A DNA stretch of 64,000 bases from VRUE01 sp963822295 (lineage in GTDB: Bacteria; Actinomycetota; Thermoleophilia; Solirubrobacterales; 70-9): assembly GCA_963822295.1 (NCBI GenBank), contig CAWGHD010000002.1, positions 2,480,001-2,544,000 of the forward strand. Direction: 5' to 3'. The translations under genes and the position numbers were made by a program. Under the pieces are notes generated by a model. The model was not told where the DNA came from. It searched no databases and saw only the letters and a program-made list of their open reading frames with translations. Shown piece after piece: positions 40,876 to 48,386 of the stretch. How positions within the stretch are numbered: the first letter of the stretch is position 1; each line of letters opens with the position of its first letter.

Positions 40876-42074
40876 CGGTCGACCCCCCCGAGGATCGGGT
40901 CGAGCATGCCGAGGCTGCAGATCATGTCGGCGACGTAGCTGTCGACCGCCATGTCCTTGAAGGACTGCAGGTTGACGAAGGAGGGGTCGCGCATGTGGAC
41001 GCGCGCGGGCTTCGCCGAGCCGTCGGCGAGGACGAAGCAGCCGAGCTCCCCGCGCGGGCTCTCGATCGAGTAGTAGACCTCGCCGGGCGGCACCCGGTAG
41101 CCCTCGGTGACGAGCTTGAAGTGGTGGATCAGCGACTCCATCGAGGTCGAGAGCTCCGAGCGCGGCGGCAGCACGTACTTGCGGTCGTCGGCGATGAACG
41201 GGCCCTCGGGCAGCGCGTCGAGCGCCTGCTCGATGATCCGCGTCGACTCGACCATCTCGGCGACCCGGACCCGGTAGCGGTCGTAGTTGTCGCCGACCGT
41301 GCCGACCGGGATCTTGAAGTCCATCTCCGGGTAGGCGAGGTAGTCGAAGGCCTTGCGCAGGTCCCAGGGCTCGCCGGCGGCGCGCAGCAGCGGCCCGGTG
41401 ACGCCGAGCTCCAACAGGCGCTCACGCGGCACGATCCCGACGTTCTTGGTCCGCTGCAGGAAGACCTCGTTGTTGTCGAGCAGCGCTTCGTACTGGCCGA
41501 CCCGGATCGGCATGTCGTGGACGAAGGAGCGCAGCTTCTCCTCGAAGCCGACCGGGATGTCCTCGATCACGCCGCCGACCTGGAAGTAGCGGGTGTGCAT
41601 CCGCTGCCCGGTCGCCATCTCGAAGAGGTCGAGGATGCGGTCGCGCTCGCGGAAGCAGTACCAGAGCATCGAGATCGCGCCCAGGTCGAGCGCCGTCGTG
41701 CCGAGCCAGACCAGGTGCGAGTGGATCCGGTTGAGCTCGAGGAAGATCGTCCGCAGGTACTTGGCGCGGGGCGGGATCTCGAGCTCGACCAGCCGCTCGA
41801 CCGCGCCGCAGAAGGCCTCCATCTGGAAGAAGTAGGAGACGTAGTCCATCCGCTCGACGAAGGGGATGACCTTCCAGTAGCTCTTGTCCTCGCAGGACTT
41901 TTCGATCCCGGTGTGGACGTAGCCGATCACCGGCTTCAGGTCCCTGACGATCTCGCCTTCGAGGTCGGCGATCAGGCGCAGCACGCCGTGGGTCGCCGGG
42001 TGGTGCGGCCCGATGTTGACGGTCATGACCTCGGTGGTGAGGTCGTCGTTGAGCCCCAGCCCGGCCTCAGCCAT
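40872..42074 (-). CDS. nuoD: NADH-quinone oxidoreductase subunit D (49-kDa)
   Basis: 400 aa. Quinone-site subunit. Typical start TEVMTVNIGPHHPATHGVLRL, then IGYVHTGIEKSCE, RIHSHLVWLG and the C-terminal ESPRGELGCFVLADGS...VNLQSF. The HHPATHG loop His lines the quinone-binding cavity. Normal length. Overlaps nuoC by 8 nt. Confidence 0.97.
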   Translation of the reverse strand: MAEAGLGLNDDLTTEVMTVNIGPHHPATHGVLRLIADLEGEIVRDLKPVIGYVHTGIEKSCEDKSYWKVIPFVERMDYVSYFFQMEAFCGAVERLVELEIPPRAKYLRTIFLELNRIHSHLVWLGTTALDLGAISMLWYCFRERDRILDLFEMATGQRMHTRYFQVGGVIEDIPVGFEEKLRSFVHDMPIRVGQYEALLDNNEVFLQRTKNVGIVPRERLLELGVTGPLLRAAGEPWDLRKAFDYLAYPEMDFKIPVGTVGDNYDRYRVRVAEMVESTRIIEQALDALPEGPFIADDRKYVLPPRSELSTSMESLIHHFKLVTEGYRVPPGEVYYSIESPRGELGCFVLADGSAKPARVHMRDPSFVNLQSFKDMAVDSYVADMICSLGMLDPILGGVDR

Positions 42075-42666
42075 AGCGGCGCTCGTTGTAGGTGAAGGTG
42101 ACGGGCTCGCCGCCGACCGGGAAGTCGCGCCGCTGCGGCCAGCCGACGTAGTCCTCGGGCATCAGGATCCGCGTCAGGTCGGGATGCCCGCGGAAGACGA
42201 TCCCGAAGAAGTCGAAGACTTCGCGCTCCTGGAAATCGGCCGTCGGGAAGAGGGATACGCACGAATCGATGTGGGGGAGATCCGACTGCGGGTCCTGTCC
42301 CGGAGGAAGGGGGGCCTGCGGGCGGTGCAGTGGCTCCGTTCTCGACCCCCCTCCCTCCGGGCCACCCACAGCCGGATCTCCCAGCATCGCTTTGACCCGA
42401 ATGCGCTCGACCCTGTTGCGGTTCAGGAGCTCGTAATGGATTCCGAAGCGAGGTTCGGCGGGGAGGTAATCCGCCGCGTGGAGGCTGGAGAGGAAGCGGT
42501 ATTCCTGCCCGGGCGCCTCGCGCAGCCAGCCGAGCACGGCGAGGATCTGCTCCGGGTCGACGATCAGCGCCGGCTGCCCGCGGTCGAAGCTCGTGTCCAG
42601 CACCGCTCCGGGGTGGTGCTGCTCGATCTCCCCCCGGATCAGCTCCAATCCGGGGGCGTCAGGCAC
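42067..42666 (-). CDS. nuoC: NADH-quinone oxidoreductase subunit C with in-frame palindromic insert
   Basis: 199 aa. Recognised by ADFQEREVFDFFGIVFRGHPDLTRILMPEDYVGWPQRRDFP, the conserved C-terminal core, and the N-terminal YRFLSSLHAADYLP region. Between VKAMLG and DSCVSLFPTADFQ the protein has about 35 extra, proline- and glycine-rich residues (PEGGGSRTEPLHRPQAPLPP) where other NuoC proteins have a short linker. These are encoded by a long imperfect palindrome (42275-42382), so the insert is probably mobile-element derived. Overlaps nuoB by 8 nt. Confidence 0.93.
   Translation of the reverse strand: MPDAPGLELIRGEIEQHHPGAVLDTSFDRGQPALIVDPEQILAVLGWLREAPGQEYRFLSSLHAADYLPAEPRFGIHYELLNRNRVERIRVKAMLGDPAVGGPEGGGSRTEPLHRPQAPLPPGQDPQSDLPHIDSCVSLFPTADFQEREVFDFFGIVFRGHPDLTRILMPEDYVGWPQRRDFPVGGEPVTFTYNERRYG
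42275..42382. repeat. Long palindrome F inside nuoC
   Basis: Stem 42275-42314 pairs with 42346-42382, 31-nt loop, one asymmetric bulge. All three single mismatches (42285/42372, 42289/42368, 42307/42353) are A-C on the plus strand and therefore G-U wobbles in the nuoC mRNA. 108 bp long (36 codons). Confidence 0.88.
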
Positions 42667-43330
42667 GGATCAGCTCCCGGGTGGCCTCGTAGGCCTCGGC
42701 CGCTTCGGCGCTCGGTTCGCTGCGCGGGCCGCCCCGCGCCCACTCCTCGGTGCCATGGGCCCTGTAGCGGGTGCGCCAGCCCTGGTCCGGATTGCCCATG
42801 ATCTTGCGCTGCAGCTTGGTGAAGCCGTAGAGGACCGCCTCCGGCCGCGGCGGGCAGCCGGGGACGTGGAGGTCGATCGGCATGAACTTGTCGGCGCCCT
42901 GGACCACCGCGTAGTTGGAGAACATCCCGCCGCTCGAGGAGCAGGCGCCCATCGAGATCGCCCATTTCGGCTCCAGCATCTGGTCGTAGAGGCGGCGGAC
43001 GACCGGCGCCATCTTGATCGAGACGCGGCCCGAGAGGATGATCAGATCCGCCTGGCGGGGCGAGGCGCGCAGCGCCTCGGCGCCGAAGCGGGCGAGGTCG
43101 TAGCGGGGGCTGCCGACCATCGCGATCGGCGCCTCGATCGCGCAGCAGGCGAGGCCGAAGGTGAGCGGGAAGCAGGAGTTCGCCCGGCCCCAGTTGAGCA
43201 GCTTGTCGAAGGTCGTCAGCACGACCTTCTCCTCGACGTAGCGCTCCAGCTCCTCGCCCTCGAGGTCGCCGCGCAGCATGTCCCTCGCGCGGACCTGCCG
43301 GTCCCGCATCGTCTGGCGCTCTACCTCCAA
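42659..43330 (-). CDS. nuoB: NADH-quinone oxidoreductase subunit B
   Basis: 223 aa. Carries cluster N2, ligated by the tandem cysteines in LACCAIE and by MGACSSSGGMF and HVPGCPPRPEA. Sequence FPLTFGLACC...GRVSIKMAPVVRRLYDQM is standard. A short C-terminal tail (RSEPSAEAAEAYEATRELIRA) extends beyond the core. Overlaps nuoA by 10 nt. Confidence 0.97.
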   Translation of the reverse strand: MEVERQTMRDRQVRARDMLRGDLEGEELERYVEEKVVLTTFDKLLNWGRANSCFPLTFGLACCAIEAPIAMVGSPRYDLARFGAEALRASPRQADLIILSGRVSIKMAPVVRRLYDQMLEPKWAISMGACSSSGGMFSNYAVVQGADKFMPIDLHVPGCPPRPEAVLYGFTKLQRKIMGNPDQGWRTRYRAHGTEEWARGGPRSEPSAEAAEAYEATRELIRA

Positions 43331-43698
43331 TTCAGCGCACCCTTGCGCCAGACGTAGACGAAGGCGACCATCAGCAGGACGACGAAGGTGATCAGCTCGC
43401 CGAGGACGAAGACGCTGTCGGCGTCGTTGAGGATGACCCCCACCGGATAGAGGAAGACCACCTCGATGTCGAAGAGGATGAAGAGCATCGCGATCAGGTA
43501 GAAGCTGACCCCGAACCGGAGGTTGTGCGAGGGCTCGACCGGGATCCCGGACTCATACGACTCGCCCTGGCGCTTCTCCGCCCGAGTGATGCCCCGCGAG
43601 CGCCGCGGCCCGATCACGTGGTTGAGCATCACCAGCGCGCCCCCGACCGCGAGGCCGAGGAACGCGAACACAAGTATCGGAAGGTAGGACTTCAGCAC
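43321..43698 (-). CDS. nuoA: NADH-quinone oxidoreductase subunit A
   Basis: 125 aa, three transmembrane helices. YESGIPVEPSHNLRFGVSFYLIAMLFILFDIEVVFLYPVGV is the conserved TM1-TM2 loop and TM2 with the carboxylates. GTG start at 43698. First gene of the operon; a TATAAC-like -10 on the minus strand (43715-43710) 11 nt upstream gives a very short leader. Promoter call is tentative. Confidence 0.95.
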   Translation of the reverse strand: MLKSYLPILVFAFLGLAVGGALVMLNHVIGPRRSRGITRAEKRQGESYESGIPVEPSHNLRFGVSFYLIAMLFILFDIEVVFLYPVGVILNDADSVFVLGELITFVVLLMVAFVYVWRKGALNWR

Positions 43699-43796
43699 TG
43701 GTGAGGTCCGTTATACACCCACCTTGTGACAACTTGCTACATAGTGATTTTCCGCATCTGCAAGCCGAATCCCGACCCTTCTGGGAGGAATAGGAC

Positions 43797-44231
43797 GTGA
43801 CGGAGGCCCACCTCGTCGTCGGCTGCTCCCTGATCGTGCTGAATGCGATCGCATTCGGGGTCGGCGGCATCGCCTGGTTCCGCCAGGAGTCCTCGGTTCG
43901 CTTCTGGTATCTGCTGCGCGCGGCGCAGGTCGCGGTCTTCATCCAGGCCCTGCTCGGCGGGCTGCTCGTCTTCACCAACCACGAAGCCCCCGACGACCTG
44001 CACTACATCTACGGGTTCCTCCCGCTCCTCGTCTCCTTCCTCGCCGAGGGCGCCCGCGGCGGGGCGGCGGAGCGCGAGCTCCGGGACCTCGACGTCGAGG
44101 CGCTGCCCCCCGCGGCCCAGGAGAAGGTCGCGCTGATGATCGTCCGCCGCGAGATGGGCATCATGGCCGTCTCCTGCGGCGTAATCCTCTTCCTCGCCCT
44201 CCGCGCCGCCGCCTCCAGCGGCGCCTTCTAG
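43797..44231 (+). CDS. Hypothetical membrane protein, divergent from nuo
   Basis: 144 aa, GTG 43797 with GGGAGGA (43783-43789) upstream. Four hydrophobic segments (SLIVLNAIAFGVGGIAW; LLRAAQVAVFIQALLGGLLVF; IYGFLPLLVSFLAE; IMAVSCGVILFLALRAA). The loop between TM3 and TM4 (RGGAAERELRDLDVEALPPAAQEKVALMIVRR) is charged. Not recognised. Shares the intergenic region with nuoA, so coregulation with complex I is possible. Confidence 0.72.
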   Translation: MTEAHLVVGCSLIVLNAIAFGVGGIAWFRQESSVRFWYLLRAAQVAVFIQALLGGLLVFTNHEAPDDLHYIYGFLPLLVSFLAEGARGGAAERELRDLDVEALPPAAQEKVALMIVRREMGIMAVSCGVILFLALRAAASSGAF

Positions 44232-44250
44232 CGACGGCTCGGGACGCTAG
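44228..44250. terminator. Small convergent hairpin carrying both stop codons
   Basis: CTAGCG (44228-44233) pairs with CGCTAG (44245-44250). The TAG of the plus-strand gene (44229-44231) and the TAG of the minus-strand gene (44247-44249) lie in the two arms. A weak bidirectional terminator is possible. Confidence 0.35.
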
Positions 44251-44684
44251 TCGCCGAGGCGACCGCCGTCGCGGGCGATCTGGATCATCGCGATCAGGCC
44301 GAAGAGGGCGCCGGTGGCGAGGTGGAAGTAGGCGTCCGCCTCGTTGTTGGGGAAGGTGAAGACGTAGGCGGGCTGCTCATCGAAGAGCGCCCAGATGCCG
44401 GTGATCCAGAGCGCGGCGGTGACGTACAGGCAGTAGTAGACGGCCCACTTCGCCCGCGTCGCGAAGTAGTAGCCGGGCAGGAAGAGAAGGAAGCCGGAGA
44501 TGGCGTGCACGCCGTTGAAGTCGACGCCGAGGACCTTCTCGGTGACGGCGTCCTCGCCGAAGTCGATGCTGGGCTCGGCTATCAGCCCGGCCAGCGCCCA
44601 GAGCAGCTGCAGGGAGATGACGACGACGAGCGCCCACTGGGCGAAGGTCCACTCGTTCCTCTGCGGTGCCGCGGCCGCCTCCAT
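44247..44684 (-). CDS. DUF4383-like four-helix membrane protein
   Basis: 145 aa. Four hydrophobic helices (WALVVVISLQLLWALAGLIA; HAISGFLLFLPGYYFATRA; YCLYVTAALWITGIWALF; HLATGALFGLIAMIQIA). The pattern FNGVHAISGFLL and FPNNEADAYFHLATGALFG matches what I know of DUF4383, a membrane family of unknown function common in actinobacteria. It ends 15 nt from a convergent gene. Confidence 0.6.
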   Translation of the reverse strand: MEAAAAPQRNEWTFAQWALVVVISLQLLWALAGLIAEPSIDFGEDAVTEKVLGVDFNGVHAISGFLLFLPGYYFATRAKWAVYYCLYVTAALWITGIWALFDEQPAYVFTFPNNEADAYFHLATGALFGLIAMIQIARDGGRLGD

Positions 44685-44696
44685 CGCCGCGAAAGA

Positions 44697-45518
44697 CTAC
44701 CCCGAGGCGGCGACCCTGCCCGCGGTGCAGGCCCTCGCCGCCTCGATGACGGCGGCGCGGAACTCGTCCGGCCGGTCGAAGTGGATCGCGTGGGCGGCTC
44801 CCTCGATCTCGACCAGGCGGGCGTCGGGCAGCCGCCTGCCCAGATAGCGGTTCACCTTGTGGAACGTGGGCTCGGCGGCGCTGCCCTGCAGCAGGGTCAC
44901 CGGGCAGCGGATCGAGGAGACGGCGTCGCGGCTCGGGTACGCCTGCAGCAGGTGGTCCATCTCGGCGGCGACCGCCGGCGCGCTGGCCAGCATCGACTCC
45001 TGCCACTCGGCGGGGAAGCGCTCGAACTGCGTTCCCCCGCCGCGGTAGGAGAGGGCGAAGTCGAAGACGGCCTGCGCGGCGCGGCGGTCGTCCCGCCGCA
45101 CACGGCGGGCGAATTCGATCCGCAGGGACGAGCGGAAGAGCGAGAGCGTCGGGTTCAGCGGCAGGTGGATCCCGGCCTCCTCGAGCACCAGCGAGCCGAC
45201 CAGCTCCGGGTGCTCGGCGGCGAGCCCCGCGGCGACCACGCCCCCGGCGCTCCAGCCGACGACGGTGGCGGGCGCCGCATCCAGCTCCCGCAGCAGCTCG
45301 GCGGCGTCGCGGACGTGCTCGCGAATGTTCGCCGCGCCCGGGCCGGGCGAGCGTCCGAAGCCGCGCCGGTCGTAGGCGATCACCCGATGGGTCGCCGCCA
45401 GGTCGTCGGCGCTCCGTCCCCAGATCCGCGTGTTGGCGCCCGTCCCGTGGATCAGCAGGATCGGGTCGCCCGACCCCTCCACCTCGCGATACAGCCGATC
45501 CGTCATCCGTTCCTCCAC
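44697..45518 (-). CDS. Alpha/beta-hydrolase fold protein
   Basis: 273 aa from GTG 45518. Oxyanion/HG loop LIHGTGANTRIWG, nucleophile elbow VGWSAGGVVAAG (Ser), DPxx acid region and histidine in EGAAHAIHFDRPDEFRAAV complete the Ser-Asp-His triad. Typical of esterases and haloperoxidase-like hydrolases; substrate unknown. TAGGCT lies 7 nt before the start. Confidence 0.9.
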   Translation of the reverse strand: MEERMTDRLYREVEGSGDPILLIHGTGANTRIWGRSADDLAATHRVIAYDRRGFGRSPGPGAANIREHVRDAAELLRELDAAPATVVGWSAGGVVAAGLAAEHPELVGSLVLEEAGIHLPLNPTLSLFRSSLRIEFARRVRRDDRRAAQAVFDFALSYRGGGTQFERFPAEWQESMLASAPAVAAEMDHLLQAYPSRDAVSSIRCPVTLLQGSAAEPTFHKVNRYLGRRLPDARLVEIEGAAHAIHFDRPDEFRAAVIEAARACTAGRVAASG

Positions 45519-45525
45519 GCTCGCC

Positions 45526-45531
45526 AGCCTA
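45526..45531 (-). promoter_or_regulatory. -10 box of the alpha/beta-hydrolase gene
   Basis: Minus-strand TAGGCT, 7 nt, then GTG 45518. Confidence 0.45.
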
Positions 45532-45565
45532 TGTCCATAACGGCCGCGGGCGCAGGGGCGTGAGA

Positions 45566-45571
45566 TAGGGT
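45566..45571 (+). promoter_or_regulatory. -10 box of the VOC gene at 45578 (leaderless)
   Basis: TAGGGT, 6 nt, then ATG 45578. Confidence 0.5.
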
Positions 45572-45577
45572 CGCCGC

Positions 45578-45961
45578 ATGCTCGACCACGTCGGATTCGA
45601 GGTCAGCGACTACGAGCGCAGCAAGGCCTTCTACACGGCGGCACTGGAGCCGCTCGGGATCGAGATGGTGATGGAGTTCGAGGGCGGCGGCGCCGGCTTC
45701 GGCAAGGAGACCGAGCACGGTCCCAAGCCCTTCTTCTGGATCGGCGAGCGCGACCGCGCCCCGGTCAGCGGCGCCCACGTCGCCTTCGGCGTCCGCACCG
45801 CCGAGGAGGTCGATGCCTTCCACGTCGCGGCCCTCGCCGCCGGCGGCACCGACAACGGCGCGCCCGGCCCGCGCCCGATCTACCACCCCGGCTACTACGG
45901 CGCCTTCGTCCTCGACCCCGACGGCAACAACATCGAGGCCGTCTGCCACACCGCCGGCTAG
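45578..45961 (+). CDS. VOC superfamily (glyoxalase-like) protein
   Basis: 127 aa. MLDHVGFEVSDYERSKAFYTAALEPLGIEM (first half, His at 4) and GAHVAFGVRTAEEVDAFHVAALAAGGTDNG followed by YYGAFVLDPDGNNIEAVCH (second half, Glu ligand near the end) are typical of bleomycin-resistance/glyoxalase-type dioxygenase-fold proteins. Different from the VOC protein at 25743-26105. Followed 9 nt later by repeat B2. Confidence 0.88.
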   Translation: MLDHVGFEVSDYERSKAFYTAALEPLGIEMVMEFEGGGAGFGKETEHGPKPFFWIGERDRAPVSGAHVAFGVRTAEEVDAFHVAALAAGGTDNGAPGPRPIYHPGYYGAFVLDPDGNNIEAVCHTAG

Positions 45962-45970
45962 CGGACAGCC

Positions 45971-46019
45971 AAATCCCATCAAGTTCGCCATGTATTGCAT
46001 GGCGAACTTGATGGGATTT
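45971..46019. repeat. Palindromic repeat family B, copy 2 (49 bp)
   Basis: Arms of 22 bp (AAATCCCATCAAGTTCGCCA plus TG and complement) around a 5-nt loop. Same core as B1 and B3 with a T-to-C change in one arm matched by A-to-G in the other. Between convergent genes. Confidence 0.93.
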
Positions 46020-46021
46020 CG

Positions 46022-46183
46022 TTACCGGCCGCGGCGCTCGGCCAAGAGCTGCTCGCGCAGCTCTTGGAGGAGGAGCTGGACTTCGCGTAGGTCTACCCGC
46101 ACCTGGTCGGTGAGGGGCACGGGCCTGGCGTTCGCGAAGAGGGACTCGAGCCGCTCGAGCACCTCGTCCACTTCGGACCTCAC
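46022..46183 (-). CDS. Small hypothetical protein coupled to the flavin reductase
   Basis: 53 aa from GTG 46183, whose start overlaps the flavin reductase stop as GTGA, so translation would be coupled. Sequence: RSEVDEVLERLESLFANARP, then LTDQVRVDLREVQLLLQELREQL and a basic RRGR end, i.e. two amphipathic helices. No family recognised. It ends 2 nt before repeat B2. Could be a small regulatory or assembly protein; an existence test by proteomics would settle it. Confidence 0.5.
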   Translation of the reverse strand: MRSEVDEVLERLESLFANARPVPLTDQVRVDLREVQLLLQELREQLLAERRGR

Positions 46184-46671
46184 GGCGACCCGGCCTCGTC
46201 GAGCGGCCGGTACTCGCCCTCGTGGAAGACGAGCGGGGCGCCCTCGGCGGTCTCCAGGGCTGTGACCTCGCCGGTGACGATCACGTGGTCGCCGCCGGCG
46301 ATCACGTCGCGAAGGTCGCAGGCGACGAAGGCGAGCGCGCCCTCGATCGCGGGGACGCCGTCGTGCTCGGCCCATCCGACGCCCGACCACTTCTCGGCGA
46401 CCGGCGCCTTGGTCGCGAAGGAGCGGGCGATCTCCTCCTGGCCCGCGTGCAGGACGCTGATCCCGAAGCGGTTTGCCGCCTGCACGGCGAGCAGCGTGCG
46501 CGAGCCGCGGTCGAGGCAGGCCAGCATCAGCATCGGCTCGATCGAGAGCGAGCAGACCGCGTTGGCGGTCGCCCCGGCCGGGCCGCCGGGCCCGGTGGCG
46601 GCCACCACCGTGACCCCGGTCGGCAGCATTCCCATCGCGGCGCGGAAGCTGGCTGGGTCGGGAGGGCTCAT
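46180..46671 (-). CDS. Flavin reductase-like domain protein
   Basis: 163 aa. FMN-binding split-barrel of the DIM6/NTAB/flavin-reductase family: FRAAMGMLPTGVTVVAATGPGG start, then AVCSLSIEPMLMLACLDRGS (flavin site) and NRFGISVLHAGQEEIARSFA, HVIVTGEVTALE. Such proteins supply reduced FMN to two-component monooxygenases. Nearby candidates include the P450 and CrtA-like proteins, but neither is adjacent. Confidence 0.9.
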   Translation of the reverse strand: MSPPDPASFRAAMGMLPTGVTVVAATGPGGPAGATANAVCSLSIEPMLMLACLDRGSRTLLAVQAANRFGISVLHAGQEEIARSFATKAPVAEKWSGVGWAEHDGVPAIEGALAFVACDLRDVIAGGDHVIVTGEVTALETAEGAPLVFHEGEYRPLDEAGSP

Positions 46672-46688
46672 ACCGGGTGCCCAGACAA

Positions 46689-46694
46689 TATGAT
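46689..46694 (+). promoter_or_regulatory. -10 box of the cytochrome c gene
   Basis: TATGAT lies 9 nt before GTG 46704 and supports this start over the GTG at 46677. Confidence 0.45.
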
Positions 46695-46703
46695 GCGCGC
46701 CGC

Positions 46704-47102
46704 GTGCGCCCAGCTCTTCTCACAGCCTTGGTCGCCGCCGCGGCTCTCGGGCTCGTCGCCTGCGGCTTCGGCAGCGAGGACATCCAGGTCTCCGAGAACG
46801 ACCCCAACCACAAGGGGGCGGTTCTCTTCGGGACCCACTGCGCGGGCTGCCACACCTTCACCGCCGCTGGCACCCAGGGCAGCGGCAATCGCGGGGAGCG
46901 CTCGCAGGGGCCGAACCTCGACCAGCGAACCGAGACCTATGAGGACGCTCTCTTCGCGATCCAGAACGGCGGCTTCTCGGGCGCGATCATGCCCGCCAAC
47001 ATCGTCGTCGGCGAGGAGGCCGAGGCGGTCGCCCGCTTCGTCGCCGAGTACGCCGGGTCGGAAGCCGAAGAAGCCCAGCGCCCCACCAACGAATCTCCCT
47101 GA
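46704..47102 (+). CDS. Class I cytochrome c lipoprotein
   Basis: 132 aa from GTG 46704. Signal peptide RPALLTALVAAAALGLVACG with a lipobox (LVAC, C20 lipidated). One haem site CAGCH at 46-50 and probable axial Met96 (GAIMPAN). The intervening EDALFAIQNGGFSG helix is typical of small monohaem cytochromes c. Outer-face electron carrier; redox partner is unknown. Followed 12 nt later by serS. Confidence 0.87.
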   Translation: MRPALLTALVAAAALGLVACGFGSEDIQVSENDPNHKGAVLFGTHCAGCHTFTAAGTQGSGNRGERSQGPNLDQRTETYEDALFAIQNGGFSGAIMPANIVVGEEAEAVARFVAEYAGSEAEEAQRPTNESP

Positions 47103-47114
47103 CCCAGAGCGGCG

Positions 47115-48383
47115 ATGCTGGACCTGAAGCTGATCCGCTCCGACCCTGAGCGGGTCAAGTCGGCGCTGGCGCGCCGCGGCGCGGCCGACGCCGTCGACGA
47201 GCTGCTCGCCCTCGACGCCCGCCGGCGCGAGCTGCTGCCCGAGGTCGAGGCCGCCCAGGCCGAGCGCAAGACGCTCTCCAAGCAGGTCGGCGAGGCGAAG
47301 CAGAGGGGGGAGGAGGCCGAGGACCTGGTCGCCCGGGTCCAGGGGCTGAAGGAGACGATCGAGTCGGGCAAGGCCGAGCTGGAGCAGGTCGACGAGGACC
47401 TGCAGCGGGTCGCCGTCTCCCTCCCCAACCTCCCCGACCCGGACGCGCCCGACGGGATGACCGAGGAGGACGCGGTCGTCGTTCGGGAGGTCGGCGAGCC
47501 CCCGAGCTTCGGCTTCGAGCCCCGCGACCACCTGGAGATCGGCACCGAGCTGGGGCTGATCGACATGGAGTCCGGCGCGAGAGTCTCGGGGTCGCGCTTC
47601 GCCTATCTCAAGGGCGACCTGGTCATGCTCGAGCTCGCCCTCGTCCGCTACGCCCTCGACCTCGTCCGCGGCGAGGGCCACGAGCCCGTGGTCCCGCCGG
47701 TCCTGGTCCGCGAAGAGGCCCTCGTCGGCACCGGCTTCCTGCCCGGCGACCGCGACCAGATCTACGAGGTGCCCAAGGACGACCTCTTCCTGGTCGGCAC
47801 CTCCGAGGTCCCGCTCGCCGGCCTCCACGCCGACCAGATCCTCGACGCCGCCGAGCTGCCGATCCGCTACGCCGGCTTCTCGACCTGCTTCCGCCGCGAG
47901 GCCGGCGCCGCCGGGCGGGACACACGCGGCATCTTCCGCGTCCACCAGTTCGACAAGGTCGAGATGTTCTCTTTCGTCGAGCCCGGCGAGTCGGCCGCCG
48001 AGCACGAGCGCCTGCTGGCGATCGAGGAGCGGATCCTGACCGAGCTCGAGATCCCCTACCGCGTCGTCTCGGTCGCCGCGGGCGACCTCGGCGCCCCGGC
48101 CGCCAAGAAGTACGACTGCGAGGCGTGGATCCCGAGCCAGGATCGCTACCGCGAGCTGACCTCCTGCTCGAACACGACCGACTACCAGGCCCGACGCCTC
48201 AGTTGTAGGTATCGCGCGGCCGACGGCGAATCCCCACAGGTGCTTCACACGCTCAACGGAACCGCCGTAGCCGTGGGTCGCACCATCATCGCCCTGATTG
48301 AGAACCGTCAGGACGGGGAGGGTGGATTCACGCTACCCAGTATTTTGCATTCCTACGGCGCGCCTGAGAGGATCAGCGGTTAG
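47115..48383 (+). CDS. serS: Seryl-tRNA synthetase
   Basis: 422 aa. N-terminal coiled-coil arm (AQAERKTLSKQVGEAKQRGEEAEDLV) that contacts the tRNA variable arm, then the class II catalytic core: GTSEVPLAG, FRREAGAAGRDTRGIFRVHQFDKVE (motif 2), TSCSNTTDYQARR (Ser/ATP binding) and GTAVAVGRTIIALIEN (motif 3). ATG at 47115. Universal enzyme; normal length. Co-oriented with the response regulator that follows 3 nt after the stop. Confidence 0.98.
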   Translation: MLDLKLIRSDPERVKSALARRGAADAVDELLALDARRRELLPEVEAAQAERKTLSKQVGEAKQRGEEAEDLVARVQGLKETIESGKAELEQVDEDLQRVAVSLPNLPDPDAPDGMTEEDAVVVREVGEPPSFGFEPRDHLEIGTELGLIDMESGARVSGSRFAYLKGDLVMLELALVRYALDLVRGEGHEPVVPPVLVREEALVGTGFLPGDRDQIYEVPKDDLFLVGTSEVPLAGLHADQILDAAELPIRYAGFSTCFRREAGAAGRDTRGIFRVHQFDKVEMFSFVEPGESAAEHERLLAIEERILTELEIPYRVVSVAAGDLGAPAAKKYDCEAWIPSQDRYRELTSCSNTTDYQARRLSCRYRAADGESPQVLHTLNGTAVAVGRTIIALIENRQDGEGGFTLPSILHSYGAPERISG

Positions 48384-48386
48384 ACC

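Noticed and set aside
43699..43796. Strong sigma-70-type promoter for nuoA
   Set aside because: TATAAC is present, but no -35 at proper distance was found, so only a tentative -10 was noted.
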